Of a stretch of 64,000 nt of DNA, positions 24,023 through 34,571 are shown one piece after another. Position numbers and translations under genes: made by a program. How positions within the stretch are numbered: position 1 is the first letter of the stretch; each line of letters starts with the position of its first letter. Below the pieces are notes generated by a model. It saw only the letters and a program-made list of their open reading frames with translations, was not told where the DNA came from and made no database searches. This DNA comes from Amblyornis subalaris (taxonomy: Eukaryota > Chordata > Aves > Passeriformes > Ptilonorhynchidae), in assembly GCA_018881555.1 (NCBI GenBank), contig JACAXG010000055.1, positions 992,001 to 1,056,000 of the forward strand, given 5' to 3'.

Positions 24023-24716
24023 TGGATATTGATCTAATATCGATACCCAACTATGACGGACAAAGACTCTCTAACAAGGTTGCTAGAAAGTGTATGTTTA
24101 TTTCGGCGCCGGGCAGCCACGTGGGATACTTCCCTAAGACGCAGTGCCAAATCACAAAACAATACAGAGTCTATTTATCTACAAAAGTTGTAAATATTCA
24201 AAATACAAATGCATATTTATAACATAANCACTTCCCATTCTCCGCTTCATATGGTAATTAGCTGAAAAGTCATTAAGCATGCGTGGTTTGCTCCTTGAAA
24301 TGGGTTGGTGGTCTTAAACTTGGGGAGGGGTCTTATAAAAANAAAGTAAAACCCGTCTTCCTTTCTTTGCCCTTTTTGCCTTTTGAGTTTTTACAATAGA
24401 CCTTAACCTTGGAGGACCTCCAGTTCCTTGCTTCATTACCTCTAAATAGATTTTTTAAATAGAAAAATTAATAAATTGTCTACATTTCTTTAGATCTAGT
24501 AATCGATGTTTTCTGTTTCTCATTATGAGCGCAGCTGAACAAATATGAGACAACAATCAATCAGTCAGAAACCTATTTCAAGCCTAACTCCCTAAATAAT
24601 TATTAACTCCTTAATTAACTCCAGCTAAATTTACTTATTACACTCACTTTAACTAATTTCAGCAAAGCTAACCTTGAGCTAAAATCTTGATTCCTAAAAT
24701 TTCATATCTCAACATG
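24023..24716 (-). mobile_element. ERVK-like solo LTR
   Basis: Read on the minus strand, this starts near TGTTGAGATATG, carries TATA-like stretches (TTATAAATAT near 24218 and TTTTATAAGACC near 24335) and the poly(A) signal AATAAA at 24102-24097 just after GGCGCCG. It ends in the GGGTATCGATATTAG region near 24023. The sequence corresponds to an avian betaretrovirus-like LTR that I recognise from memory. A 6-base direct repeat AAAATA flanks it at 24017-24022 and 24717-24722, the duplication size expected for ERVK-type integration, though the termini are off the canonical TG..CA by up to two bases. No gag, pol or env sequence adjoins it, so this is a solo LTR left by recombination. Confidence 0.8.
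24097..24102 (-). terminator. LTR polyadenylation signal AATAAA
   Basis: The reverse complement of TTTATT reads AATAAA. It sits between a TATA-like box and the U5 end on the minus strand, the expected place for the R-region poly(A) signal of the LTR. Confidence 0.6.
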
Positions 24717-24999
24717 AAAATAACTTATAATGCCAGCTAAATAATTCATTCCAAATATTACTTTATATTCCATGGGGTATTTTTAAATTTCTTCTCTACT
24801 TTGAGAACTTCAGGGAAACAATCTTCAATAGCCATTGTCCTACTGATTTTAGAACCGGATGCTTTCCAATATATGTATTACATTCAGAGACTAAATAATT
24901 TCTGTTTGAAAAGTTCTATCAGTTAATCTCAAATTAGGAAAATGCATTATTTGGTCACTATGCTCTAGATGGATCATGGGAGATAGCTGCATATATATT

Positions 25000-25120
25000 T
25001 CTATCTAGGAAGGACCATTCTGATCAAGTAGTCCAACTTTATGCATACCTCTGAACACAGAATTTCACCTGATGATCCCTAAAGCAGAGGGAATTATTTT
25101 TCCTTTCTATATTAGCAAAC
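25000..25120 (-). mobile_element. Ancient CR1 3' fragment
   Basis: GGAAGGACCATTCTGATCAAGTAGTCCAAC, taken in two parts, and ACAGAATTTCACCTGATGAT match the reverse-complement 3' region of turtle/crocodile-type CR1: GAAGGGACCATTATGATCAT, CTAGTCTGACC, and ACAGGCCATAGAATTTCACC. It is strongly diverged, predates the avian-type CR1 copies, and has no coding content. Confidence 0.6.
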
Positions 25121-25920
25121 ATTGTTAGCCCTCAGAACCTCTGGTAGAATTTGAGCATATCTTTATGAAAGGCTTTGTATCTCGCTTTAAAGATGATTTA
25201 AAGATGAGGCTTGCATCCCTGNTGCCAGCCCATCCCCGTGCTGCAGGCAGCAGAACAGTGCACACACAGGAAATACGGTGGTCCTTTCTTTTATGTGCCA
25301 CATCTTTAAGTGGAGGAGCCTCTTTTGGAAGCTCAAAACCAGGCAGAAATATGTCCTTTTCTTTGTTTTTCTCGCCTGTTTCCTTTCTCTAAAATGCCAT
25401 TAATATGAAAATGCAATTTTTCCTTGTTCACTGCACTTGAAATGCCAGTTGTGTCATAGCCCTCTTGCCACTCCATGCTCTTCACTAAAATCCCCCCATC
25501 GTTCCTCCTTCCCACAGTCCTGTAAGCCACAACAGGGGAATACATCCAGGTAGTGACAGGGTCCTCTGCCACTCCTTGGCCTTGCTGCAGTGCAGGGGAC
25601 CGGACACAGGAGTATTTTTGTGCTCTGCTGATGCATTAGGCCACATCTGGAGTGCCTGTGGGAGCGTGTGGCCCCGGGGCCGGGCTGGGGGCACCTCGCA
25701 GGCAGAGGTTTGCTCAGTGGCAGATGATGAGCTAACCAAGCTTCAGTGATGCTAAATTAGACTTTAGGGCATTTAAAGCAAGGAAGTAAGGTGTCACACA
25801 GTCCTGCTTGGGGGAGGGGAGAAAAAAATCATTAAATGATCCCAGATTAGCAAAAGAAATTGCTGAATTAAAAGCGTGGCTTTAAAATGCCNCTTTGTGC
25901 GGTGCGGGCAGGAAGCCGCG

Positions 25921-26003
25921 TCCTGCTCTCCCATCCATTTTATAGTACAGCAATCCCATTGACTTTGCTGTAGTTTTTCCTGATTTACACTCATCCGAGA
26001 TAA
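25921..26003 (-). repeat. Relic of short palindromic amniote repeat (copy 3)
   Basis: CCCATTGACTTTGCTGTAG followed by TTTTTCCTGATTTACACTCA and TCCGAGATAA corresponds, in reverse orientation, to the pattern GATCTCAG..GTGTAAATCAGGAGTAACTCC..GAAGTCAATGGG. It includes the GTCAATGGG core and the GTGTAAATCAGG block in the right order. The region just upstream is GC-rich. This is the clearest of the four copies in the window together with the one at 55.8 kb. Confidence 0.5.
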
Positions 26004-29000
26004 ACACAAAGCCCAGTGTCTTTCCAAGTCATCCATCTTTGTTTGTGGAGAAGTACTTGAGAGAGAAACAGCTCAGCCATGCGTAAGGGGAAGTCATAAT
26101 CTGCCTGTACGATCTGCAGTAGCACATTGTATTATTAGCTCCTGAGTACTGTTTTATAGCACAAATGGACTGAAACATGCCTTTTTTTCCCAGCTTCAGA
26201 GAAACTATTTTTTAATGTAGATCCAACTATGTCCATAATCTAGTATACTAGTTTTTCTATTTTGTTCATGTTTTCACTGTGTGAAAACTTGTGCTGCCCA
26301 GGTGTATTTTCTGCAGTGAATTTGAGCTGTAGTTGTTAAAATTGGAAAACACATTCCAAAGATGTGAAGCTCTCTTTCCACAGACCTTGATTTTACTCCT
26401 TTTCCAAGATTCTGAGGTAGATTATAGCCTTCACTGTGTGCAAGAACTACTGTATAAGTTGTGAGCTCTTTAAGACCAGCATCTCGTTTTAGTGAATCAC
26501 ATTTTCTCCTTTGGTGTATTTCCCTTCCTTCCATTTGCAAATATGGGAGGAATGTAAAATTATACATCCTATGTATGTGCTATTCTGAACTGATGCTGGT
26601 TTAGGATGCACTCAAAAGTAATGTTTCCTGCTGTACACACAGTAAGTGTACAGAGCTGCACACACACACAAAAGAGATTACAATCATGTAGATCTCTTCT
26701 TTATTATGCTAGTGTACTTTAGGTGGTAATTGCATAATGAGTTCAAAAAGATACTAGGCATTATTTTAATTCAAATGATTTTCTGTACATTCGCCCTCAG
26801 AAAAGGTAGAAAAATAGGAATATTCCAGTGTCCTATGAAAAGCTGTGGGTTTTTTTTTCTTTACATGGACATTTCAGGTTAAAGGNGATGATCTGCATAT
26901 TGTACACTGTGATTGCACAGCCTTTCCTAATTCCTGGAATCAGGATTTTCTCAGATTGATCCATTCTTGCCGCACAGAGCAAACTGGAAGCAGTGTTGAC
27001 CACATATTTTTGCTTTCTTTCTCCTGGAACTCCGATCTGTGTGATGTATCCTCCCACTGTCTTCCTCTTCGTGTTGTCCTTTTCCTCACTCTGTAGTCAC
27101 ACAGGATTCATAANTGAGAGTACTCCAAGACAGTGACTTCTTTGCTTGTCTTGTTCTTGCTCTAGTACAGTTCTTCTATATTATCATCATCATATCCATA
27201 GTGAAATATATGTAGCTGTATAGAAAGTCAGTGAGAGACTAACTTTACTTTAGACAGTAAAGTTGTCCTTATACGCTCATTTTGCATTTCCCTCTCTGAA
27301 GGAAATTCCATGCCACTGCATGTAGCAGTTTTGTTGGAAAGCTGTACTNATAGTGGTGGTATCCACCTTCTGACCAATTGATCTGTGTTATGGATTTAAA
27401 GGCTGCAATACTACAGTGTCAGCTCAGTTTTCACAAAGTTATTCCTTTCATCAAGAACATTTTGGAATATCTACAACTTTTGGATTTTGCTTTGTAAATA
27501 TGTTCTGTTACAAAATATAAGTCAAGCTATATACCTGAGAAACTGAGCAAAATAAAGCCTCAAATTAGGTAACAGTCCTAACATTCACCTTCCATGGTAT
27601 TATTGGAAATGTTAATCTATACTGTACACATTTTTATTTTCAGAAATTTCCTTTCTTTAAAAAAAAAATCTGAAGTAAAACATACTGAGACATTCTAACT
27701 ATTCAGTAATAGATACTTTAAATTAAATATCAGTAGTCCTTCCTGAATGAACCCCTGATTTTTACATGTACTAAATTCCTTCAGATTCTGCAGTTGGAAA
27801 ATGCTCAGAATTCTAGAAAAATGTGAACACAGGCTAAGACACCTTCCTTTAAGTGCTGACTTCTGAAAAATGTGGCCACTGAATGTGGTCACAGAAATGG
27901 TACAGAAAATGTATCAGCATTGCTGTAATTCCTTTACTGGCTTTAGATCAGGCTCTACATGTCTCTTCGTGTGCCAGTGCTTGTGTGTTGTAATGGTAAG
28001 GCTAATTGTAATAATAGATGCAATAGTGTCTTTTCAACACAGGATGGATTTTTCAGTAACTTATTGAGGTCACTAATTCCTTTCATGCAGGCTATGAATG
28101 GAAGTGATTTTCCAGCACTAACCTAGAAGAAAAATAGTCTGTGATCTGTTATCAATTCATAAATCTATGTCTCCTAGTTCTCATAAAGTGACTGATAGTC
28201 TATTAAAAAAAGTAAGTTTAAAAAGTGATGTACTGCATACAGAATCAAAGGTGTAGGTTATATTTATACTTCATAATAGCACATTCTGTACACTAAAAGT
28301 AGTACTAATGATTTCCCTATTATAATTTCCAGCTGCAGAAACTGCAAAGATATGTGTTTTATTTCAAACATATTGTGCACAGAAGAAGACTCTAATCAGA
28401 GTGCATTTGCCTTTTAAAAATCAAAATTAGTGGTAGTACAGAGTTCTGAAATATCCAGTTCTCCTGAAAGCTTCTCCGATGGTTCGGTGCCAGCCTGTAG
28501 CTCATTAGTATTTTGGTGCAGCTGGAGCTGGCCATGGCTATTTGAGTAGGTGCTGCTGTGGGGTGTGCTAGAGGACAGGAGATCATTTGCATGACTTTGG
28601 TATGTGTGTGACAGTCAGTATTTGTTTTCATAAAGGGAACAGAAGCAGTATGACATGAGGATTTCGCATAAAAACAAATGCCCTATTNGTCAGGGCCAGT
28701 GGGACTATTCCTGGAAGCACAACCTCCAGATTTAGGAGAAGTAACTGGCAGGGTACCAGTTTNACACCTGCCCCTTGGCTACATTTTCTGTGCTGTGCAG
28801 TTTTCAATGAGAAATCTTAAGATACCTGAGAGGAGAATTATTTCGTGTGCTGTGGTAGTGATGACTGACTGGGCAGAGCATTCCAAACTGAAGGACTTCA
28901 TGGCTAAGAAAAGGTTTTCCTTGTAAATCTAGGCAAGTGTGACCATACGTATTTGATTTCAGAGATTTCACTGGAAGCTACCTTAGAAGAAAAAAAAGTG

Positions 29001-29988
29001 AGAGAATTAAAAAAAAATTCAGAAGCATGTCTGTAATCTTTCTTCANAGGAATCTCTAGAGTCTGTTAAAGGTAAGATTTTATCTATGGGAAAGGGCGTT
29101 CCCTCTTCTCCTCCTGCTGTCTGGTGACCATTGTTCTTAAGTCAATACTGTCTGTGACTAAAGGCAAGAATAAAGAGCATTATGGTAATATTACTACTTT
29201 TTATAATAGTAAGGACTAAATAAACATAGTGGAGGGAATATGGGCTGTTAGCATGTGCCTGAACTGCCTTTTGGAGGGCATCTTAAGACTGGTTAAAACT
29301 GGTTTTGCTGTCCATCCAGACAGCCAGGTAGATCCTTGATGCAGTTACAGATTATCCTCAGAAGAAAATGTGCTTGGNCATCACCAGCAGGAAAATGTGG
29401 CAGCAGGACACCGTTTAGGTGGCTTAGTGTGTGTTGTCAGAGCACAGTGCTGTATGCAGGTGGAGCAGTAAATGACATTGCGATCCTCTTGTCTCTCTCT
29501 TCATGCAAGTTGTTGAAAGTTGAAGTATTAAAGTCACAATATATTCACTGAATGACACTCTAAATGCTAGTTTTCAAAGGCAACTTGTGGTTTTTTAATA
29601 TAAAGAAACCAAGAGCAATTTATTTTCAATAAGAAATAAATCTAAAATTCAAGTTTAACATTTGCAATGCCCATATTATTGTTCTGCTTGTCTTCTGAAC
29701 AAAGTCATAATTCCTTTTTACTGAGACACTAAAAATAGCTGTGAATGTAATGTATGTCATGAGTAATAAATCAATAAGAATGTTCTTCAAGACAGTCTAT
29801 TGATTTAGTGAAATTAAAATAAAACATCTATTTTGGACTTCTTGAGTGTGTGCAAAGGATAGTGCTTTTGTCAATGGATTGTCTTTTGGATATAAGGTTT
29901 GTTCAGTTCTAGTNTGGTATTATTAAAGTAGTATATTTGTTATTTTGCATGTGTGCTTATCTTAGGAAATGAGATTGGGTTAAGAGGA

Positions 29989-30030
29989 AGGCACTAAAGA
30001 CAAGTGTTTAGGCACTAAAGAGAAGTATTT
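29989..30030 (+). repeat. 21-bp tandem duplication, two copies
   Basis: AGGCACTAAAGACAAGTGTTT is followed immediately by AGGCACTAAAGAGAAGTATTT, identical at 19 of 21 positions. A local replication-slippage duplication is the simplest explanation. Confidence 0.9.
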
Positions 30031-30096
30031 ACTCAAACACATAATAACAAATTCTTAATTTAAAGTGCAAACATAACAATTCTTATGGTGCATCAG

Positions 30097-30129
30097 TGAT
30101 AAAAGTATTTTATCAATGATAAAAGTATT
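30097..30129 (+). repeat. 13-bp direct repeat
   Basis: TGATAAAAGTATT occurs at 30097-30109 and again at 30117-30129. The first copy also pairs with the intervening TTTTATCA as an 8-bp-arm hairpin. Confidence 0.85.
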
Positions 30130-33100
30130 ATCTGAGTAGTATTTACACAATCAATGTACAGTTGAAATGTGACACCATAGAGGAGTTTGGAAATGTATTA
30201 ATCTAACTCCTTGTTTTCAAAAAAGTGAGAGGAGCCACTGACACCATGTGGAAAACTTGGAAAGTGCCTTTTACAAGATAATTTCCAACTTGGCAGCCTG
30301 TTATATCTTTCTTTCTGACTCATCCACTGTTAATAAGACAGGGTGAAGAAGGAATGGTTCTTCATGAGACTTTAAAGTGAAAATGCTGTTCCTTGTGCTT
30401 AAGGCCAGTCTATNACAAAAGACCATGAAGTAGGGATGACTGAGTTGGATTAAAAAGCATTCATGTCAACAGTCATACTGTGTGGTTCACAAACCTGAGA
30501 CTCATGGGAGGCTGTTAACAGCAGAGTGCACGGTGCTTTGAGGATAAAGGCGGGCAGAGTGTGTCTGCATGTATTATGTGTCTGATCATAATAGCTAACG
30601 TGTCTCTTTGTGGGCCAGGTTCCCCACTGTAGGAGGGGAAACTGTATTTGCAAAATTCTGTAAATACAGACAAAAGCGTTCCTTATCTTTTGGGGAGTGG
30701 GGAAAAAAAACCATCAGTATTATCTTCTTTCTCAATATATCTTTTTCTGTCTAATGATAATGTTTCTGCGAATAAATCTTCCTCTTCAGCAAATTTCATA
30801 GCAATATTTAGACCATCACATTATGTAAAAAAGAATTTTGTATTACCTTCAGAAAGAAAATATTATCAAATGGGAAATTAACTATACAGGCAAGCTAGAG
30901 GAGAGAAGACACTCCTTCAGAATTAAACCTTTTTCATTCAATATTCCTAGAGATAAAAATGTCTCAAATTATGTACTAGGAGAGGTGAGAAGCATAGATA
31001 CACAGAGAAAATGACTCAAACGTTGTTTTGTCTAAATAGAATGGGTTTGAAAGCATGGAAACAGTATCAGCTTTCTAATGGTACAGTTTCTCAAGAAAGA
31101 TATTCACCATAGCCGTCATAAATGAAACTTTTGTTCCTTCTATTTCTGAAGGATATGTTTACAGAATTATGATGTATCATTCCTATTTGTGACAAAAACA
31201 TCTGAATGGATTTTTGAAAGGTTTGTTAAGACATTCAATTCAGTTGCAAAAGAAAAAGCTGTATAAAAAATTCTTTGACTTCATTCAACTTTTTCTTCAG
31301 TGAAGTGCCTCTGTTTTGCTCCGATGTGCATGGTGTGTGCTTTAAAACTAGGTTTTCATTCATTTTCTGTGTAATTATTTAAATTGTCTGCTTTCATTAT
31401 TGAACTCATTCATAACTAACTGAGACCCATTAGGGTCTTCCTCAGTGCTGTCATTAGCAAATCTGGATTGTTGGATCTCTTTTATGCAATTAATTGCTTA
31501 TGATATTTCTGTGGTGTCCTATGTTTTATTTAGAATTATTATTATTAATTTCCTTGAAGAAGGTGTGTAATTAATAAAATATATTATGAAGCACCAAACA
31601 TTCCCACAGATGTATTGACCCATTCTCATAATTTCCAGGGTTTTTTTCAATAAATTTTTGTTCTTATAGGAAATCTATGTGTTACAGCATTATTTAAATG
31701 AAAATGTTAGTTAATAAAGGAACCTGATAAGTTTTATGAAGAAAAACAGAGAAAAAGATTTGACATTTAGCTCAACAATCCACAAGTAGGCAAGCAGAAA
31801 CTAATGATGAAAAGTGGTTATACACTTAAAATATGCAGTCACACATAGAATAATACCACACAGATGTTCAGTATCTTATGTGAGATGATTTAACATCTCT
31901 GTGTAGACTTAAGGTCTAATCAGTCCCAATGATTTTGGTATTTATTGCTATGCAGTGTATCTACTGCTTATTTAAAATGTGTTCTATCAATGTGTTTGTG
32001 CTCAGGTGCATGTAGCATAAAATCATAGTAGTCTCAGTAAGCCTGTGATTGAAGGAGCTGTGTAATGAAATAGTATCTTGGTGTTTAGAGTGTATTTTTG
32101 TGTAACAGCAATACGAGTTCTGATAGAATGATCTTATAACTTTGTGACATTCACTCTATTTTCAGTGATTGTGTTTTGTTCCCTTTTGGGCTTCAGTCTT
32201 CCGAGTGATGGTTATTTGGAAGGACACTTACACCTAATCCNATCTCTATTTAAAGACTTTAGAAGTCCTCACGGGTCCAGAAGCCTGTCTACTTGTGGGC
32301 ACATGCAGAACCAGGGCCTTGTTGAACAAATCAAGGACCTAAATGAACACCAAGAATTTTTATTGTATTTACTTTAACAATATGAGAATTTTCTAACTGC
32401 ATACATTTGTGGCACTCAGAGTTGAGGGCACTAAAGAGGAGATTGTCTTTATTTTGCTGCACACAATTGTTATTTATAATTGTTTTGGTATATTGTCTAC
32501 TCTACATTCCCTGGGTTTAGTAAGCTGTTTTTCCAAGAATATTACCTATTGCTAGCCTGACCTTCGAAACATCACCTACTTTTCATTTTTCCAGTGGGTT
32601 TTAACTTACATGTTTTATTTATNGCTCTGTTAAAATACAACTTCATGGTAAATTGGAAAATGATACTGCAGTAGTTATCAAGTCCTTGTGGCATTAGAAG
32701 CATTGCCTCCGTAACCTGTAAGATANGGAAATTCTAACGACCTACATAAGCACTTCAGTAATACCACCATTAAAGGACTCCCAAGATCTAAAGATCTACT
32801 TGGAGACNTAACATTTATGTCTCCTTATTACTGCTACATAAGAAGTTATTCATTGTTCGTCACGANTTACTTAGGGAACTTGGGCTTTTATTACAGAAAA
32901 AACTTACATCTGAGCAGGCAACCAAATCTTATGACTACACAGAGAATTTCATGTGGTGGTATGAAAAAATATATGAATTACTCCAGGGCCATAACTCCTA
33001 TACCNTAACATAATATTTAAGATGTTATTACTTGTATATGAGAAAGCGGTATAGTATCAACTATTTAAAAAATCCCAAACACCAGAGCTTTTTCTTNTTC

Positions 33101-33566
33101 CTACATCAGTTGAAGCAGCATGTTTTGACATGTTAAGAGACTTTAAAAAGTCGCAGGCAAAGGGTATGGAAGAGGCTCCACTTACCACCAATATTATTTC
33201 CAACTGAAAAAAACTGATTAAAAGGTAGCCACATAGGGTTTGGAAGATTCTGACAATTTTTGCATCAGTTGCATGAGTTAGAATTAAAGGAAGATTCCTG
33301 TAACTTTGGGCAGCAGACAGGGCACTACAAAGCAAACAGTGGCATAGTTTCTCTGTGCCCTTTGATCAGTTGCCTTTCAACTTTCTAGCAGAAACACTTT
33401 CCCACATTTCCATCGCATGCTCCAGACTCCACTGTCCCCTTCTTGAGGTGTCTGAAGGTATGAAGGAAAACTTTGGTGGTTTTTTCCTTATGTTAGCTAC
33501 CTGTGTTGGACAGAAAAGGAAGTTTAACTACTTGATTCCTTTTTAGCCCACAATTCCTTTTCTTCA

Positions 33567-33573
33567 GCAGCTA
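33567..33573 (+). repeat. Left target-site duplication of LTR at 33574
   Basis: GCAGCTA here matches GCAGCTC at 34565-34571 (six of seven identical), flanking the LTR exactly at its TG..CA ends. This supports retroviral integration. Confidence 0.6.
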
Positions 33574-34564
33574 TGCTGGGTTGACCTTGCCTGGATGTCA
33601 GATGCTTACCAAAGCTGCTCCATCACTCCATGCTCCTCATCTGGGCAGGAGCAGGGAAAATAAAGCAAAAGGCTTGTGGGTCAAGACCAGGAGAGGGAGA
33701 GATCACACAAATTACCATCATGGGCAAAACAGACTCAGCTTGGAGGAAAAAAAGGCAAAATTATTACCAGTCAAATCAGAGTAGGATGATGAGAAATAAA
33801 ACCAAATTTTAAAAACACCTTCCCCCCCCTTCCCTAGGCTTAACTTTATTTCTGAATTTTCTACCTCCTCCCACACACCAGTGCAGCGTGATGGGGAATG
33901 GGGCTATGNTCAGTTCATCACACATTGTCTCTGCTGATTCCTCCTCCTCAGGGGGAGGACTCCTCACACTCTTCCCCTGCTTCAATGTGGGGTCCCTCAC
34001 ATGGGAGACAGTCNTCCACAAACTTCTCCAACATGAGTCCTTCCCACTGACTGAAGTTCTATATGCACTGCTCCAGCATAGGTCCTTTCATGGAGTNCAG
34101 TCTCTCAGGCACAGCCTGCTCCAGCGTGGTGCCCCATGGGGTCACAGGTCCTGCCAGCAAACCTGCTCCAGCGTGGGCTCCTCTTTACACGGGGCCACAG
34201 GTCCTGCCAGGAGCCTGCTCCAGCACAGGCTTGCCATGGGGTCACAGCCTCTTTTGGGCATCCACCTGCTCCTGTGTGGAGTCCTCCACAGGCTGCTCCC
34301 GCATGGGCCTCTGTGGGCTGCAGGGGCACAGCTGCCTCACCATGGTCTTCATTACGGGCTGCAGCGGCGTCTCTGTTCCGGTGCCTGAAGCACCTTCTAC
34401 CCCTCCTTCTGCACTGACCTGGGTGTCTGCAGGGCTCTTCTCACATATTTTCACTCCTCTCTTTGCTGGCTGCAATTGCTCGTGTACAGAAACTTCTTTC
34501 CCCTTGTCAAAGAAGCCACCACTGTATACCCTGCTGCCAAAACCTTGCCACTCAAACCAATACA
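33574..34564 (-). mobile_element. Avian ERV solo LTR, 991 bp
   Basis: It starts TGCTGGGTTGACCTTGCC and ends ACTCAAACCAATACA, the two ends of an LTR family very common in birds. On the minus strand it begins TGTATTGGTTTGAGTGGCA, which I take as the viral orientation. Compared with the remembered family sequence, a segment between about 34490 and 34530 is missing. The middle holds a degenerate array of about 48-bp units. Frames of up to 174 codons inside it come from the repeat array's lack of stops and are not retroviral genes. A likely target duplication flanks it; no internal proviral sequence remains. Confidence 0.85.
33971..34340 (+). repeat. Degenerate ~48-bp tandem units within LTR
   Basis: Unit starts resembling CTGCTCCAGCGTGGG recur at about 33971, 34023, 34068, 34116, 34163, 34215, 34266 and 34293, with spacings of 45-52 bases except the last (27). 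Each unit continues with a CCATGGGGTCACAG/CTGCCAG-like tail. The array is part of the LTR family rather than a later expansion, but copies differ from one another considerably. Confidence 0.8.
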
Positions 34565-34571
34565 GCAGCTC
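34565..34571 (+). repeat. Right target-site duplication of LTR
   Basis: GCAGCTC directly follows the terminal CA of the LTR and pairs with GCAGCTA at 33567-33573. Confidence 0.6.

Larger units (their letters stand above)
26004..33566. other. Unique AT-rich non-coding DNA
   Basis: Gene-free across 7.5 kb, with frequent in-frame stops. It contains a 9-bp-arm inverted repeat at 27241-27264 (AACTTTACT, loop TTAGAC), small tandem duplications near 30 kb, and an AT-rich block at about 31380-31620 with GCAATTAATTGC (31486-31497), a palindromic homeodomain-type site. No mobile element is recognised. Confidence 0.5.

Noticed and set aside
33971..34340. CRISPR-like regular spacing of repeats
   Set aside because: The units are degenerate along their whole length with no conserved-repeat/unique-spacer pattern, and the context is an avian LTR.
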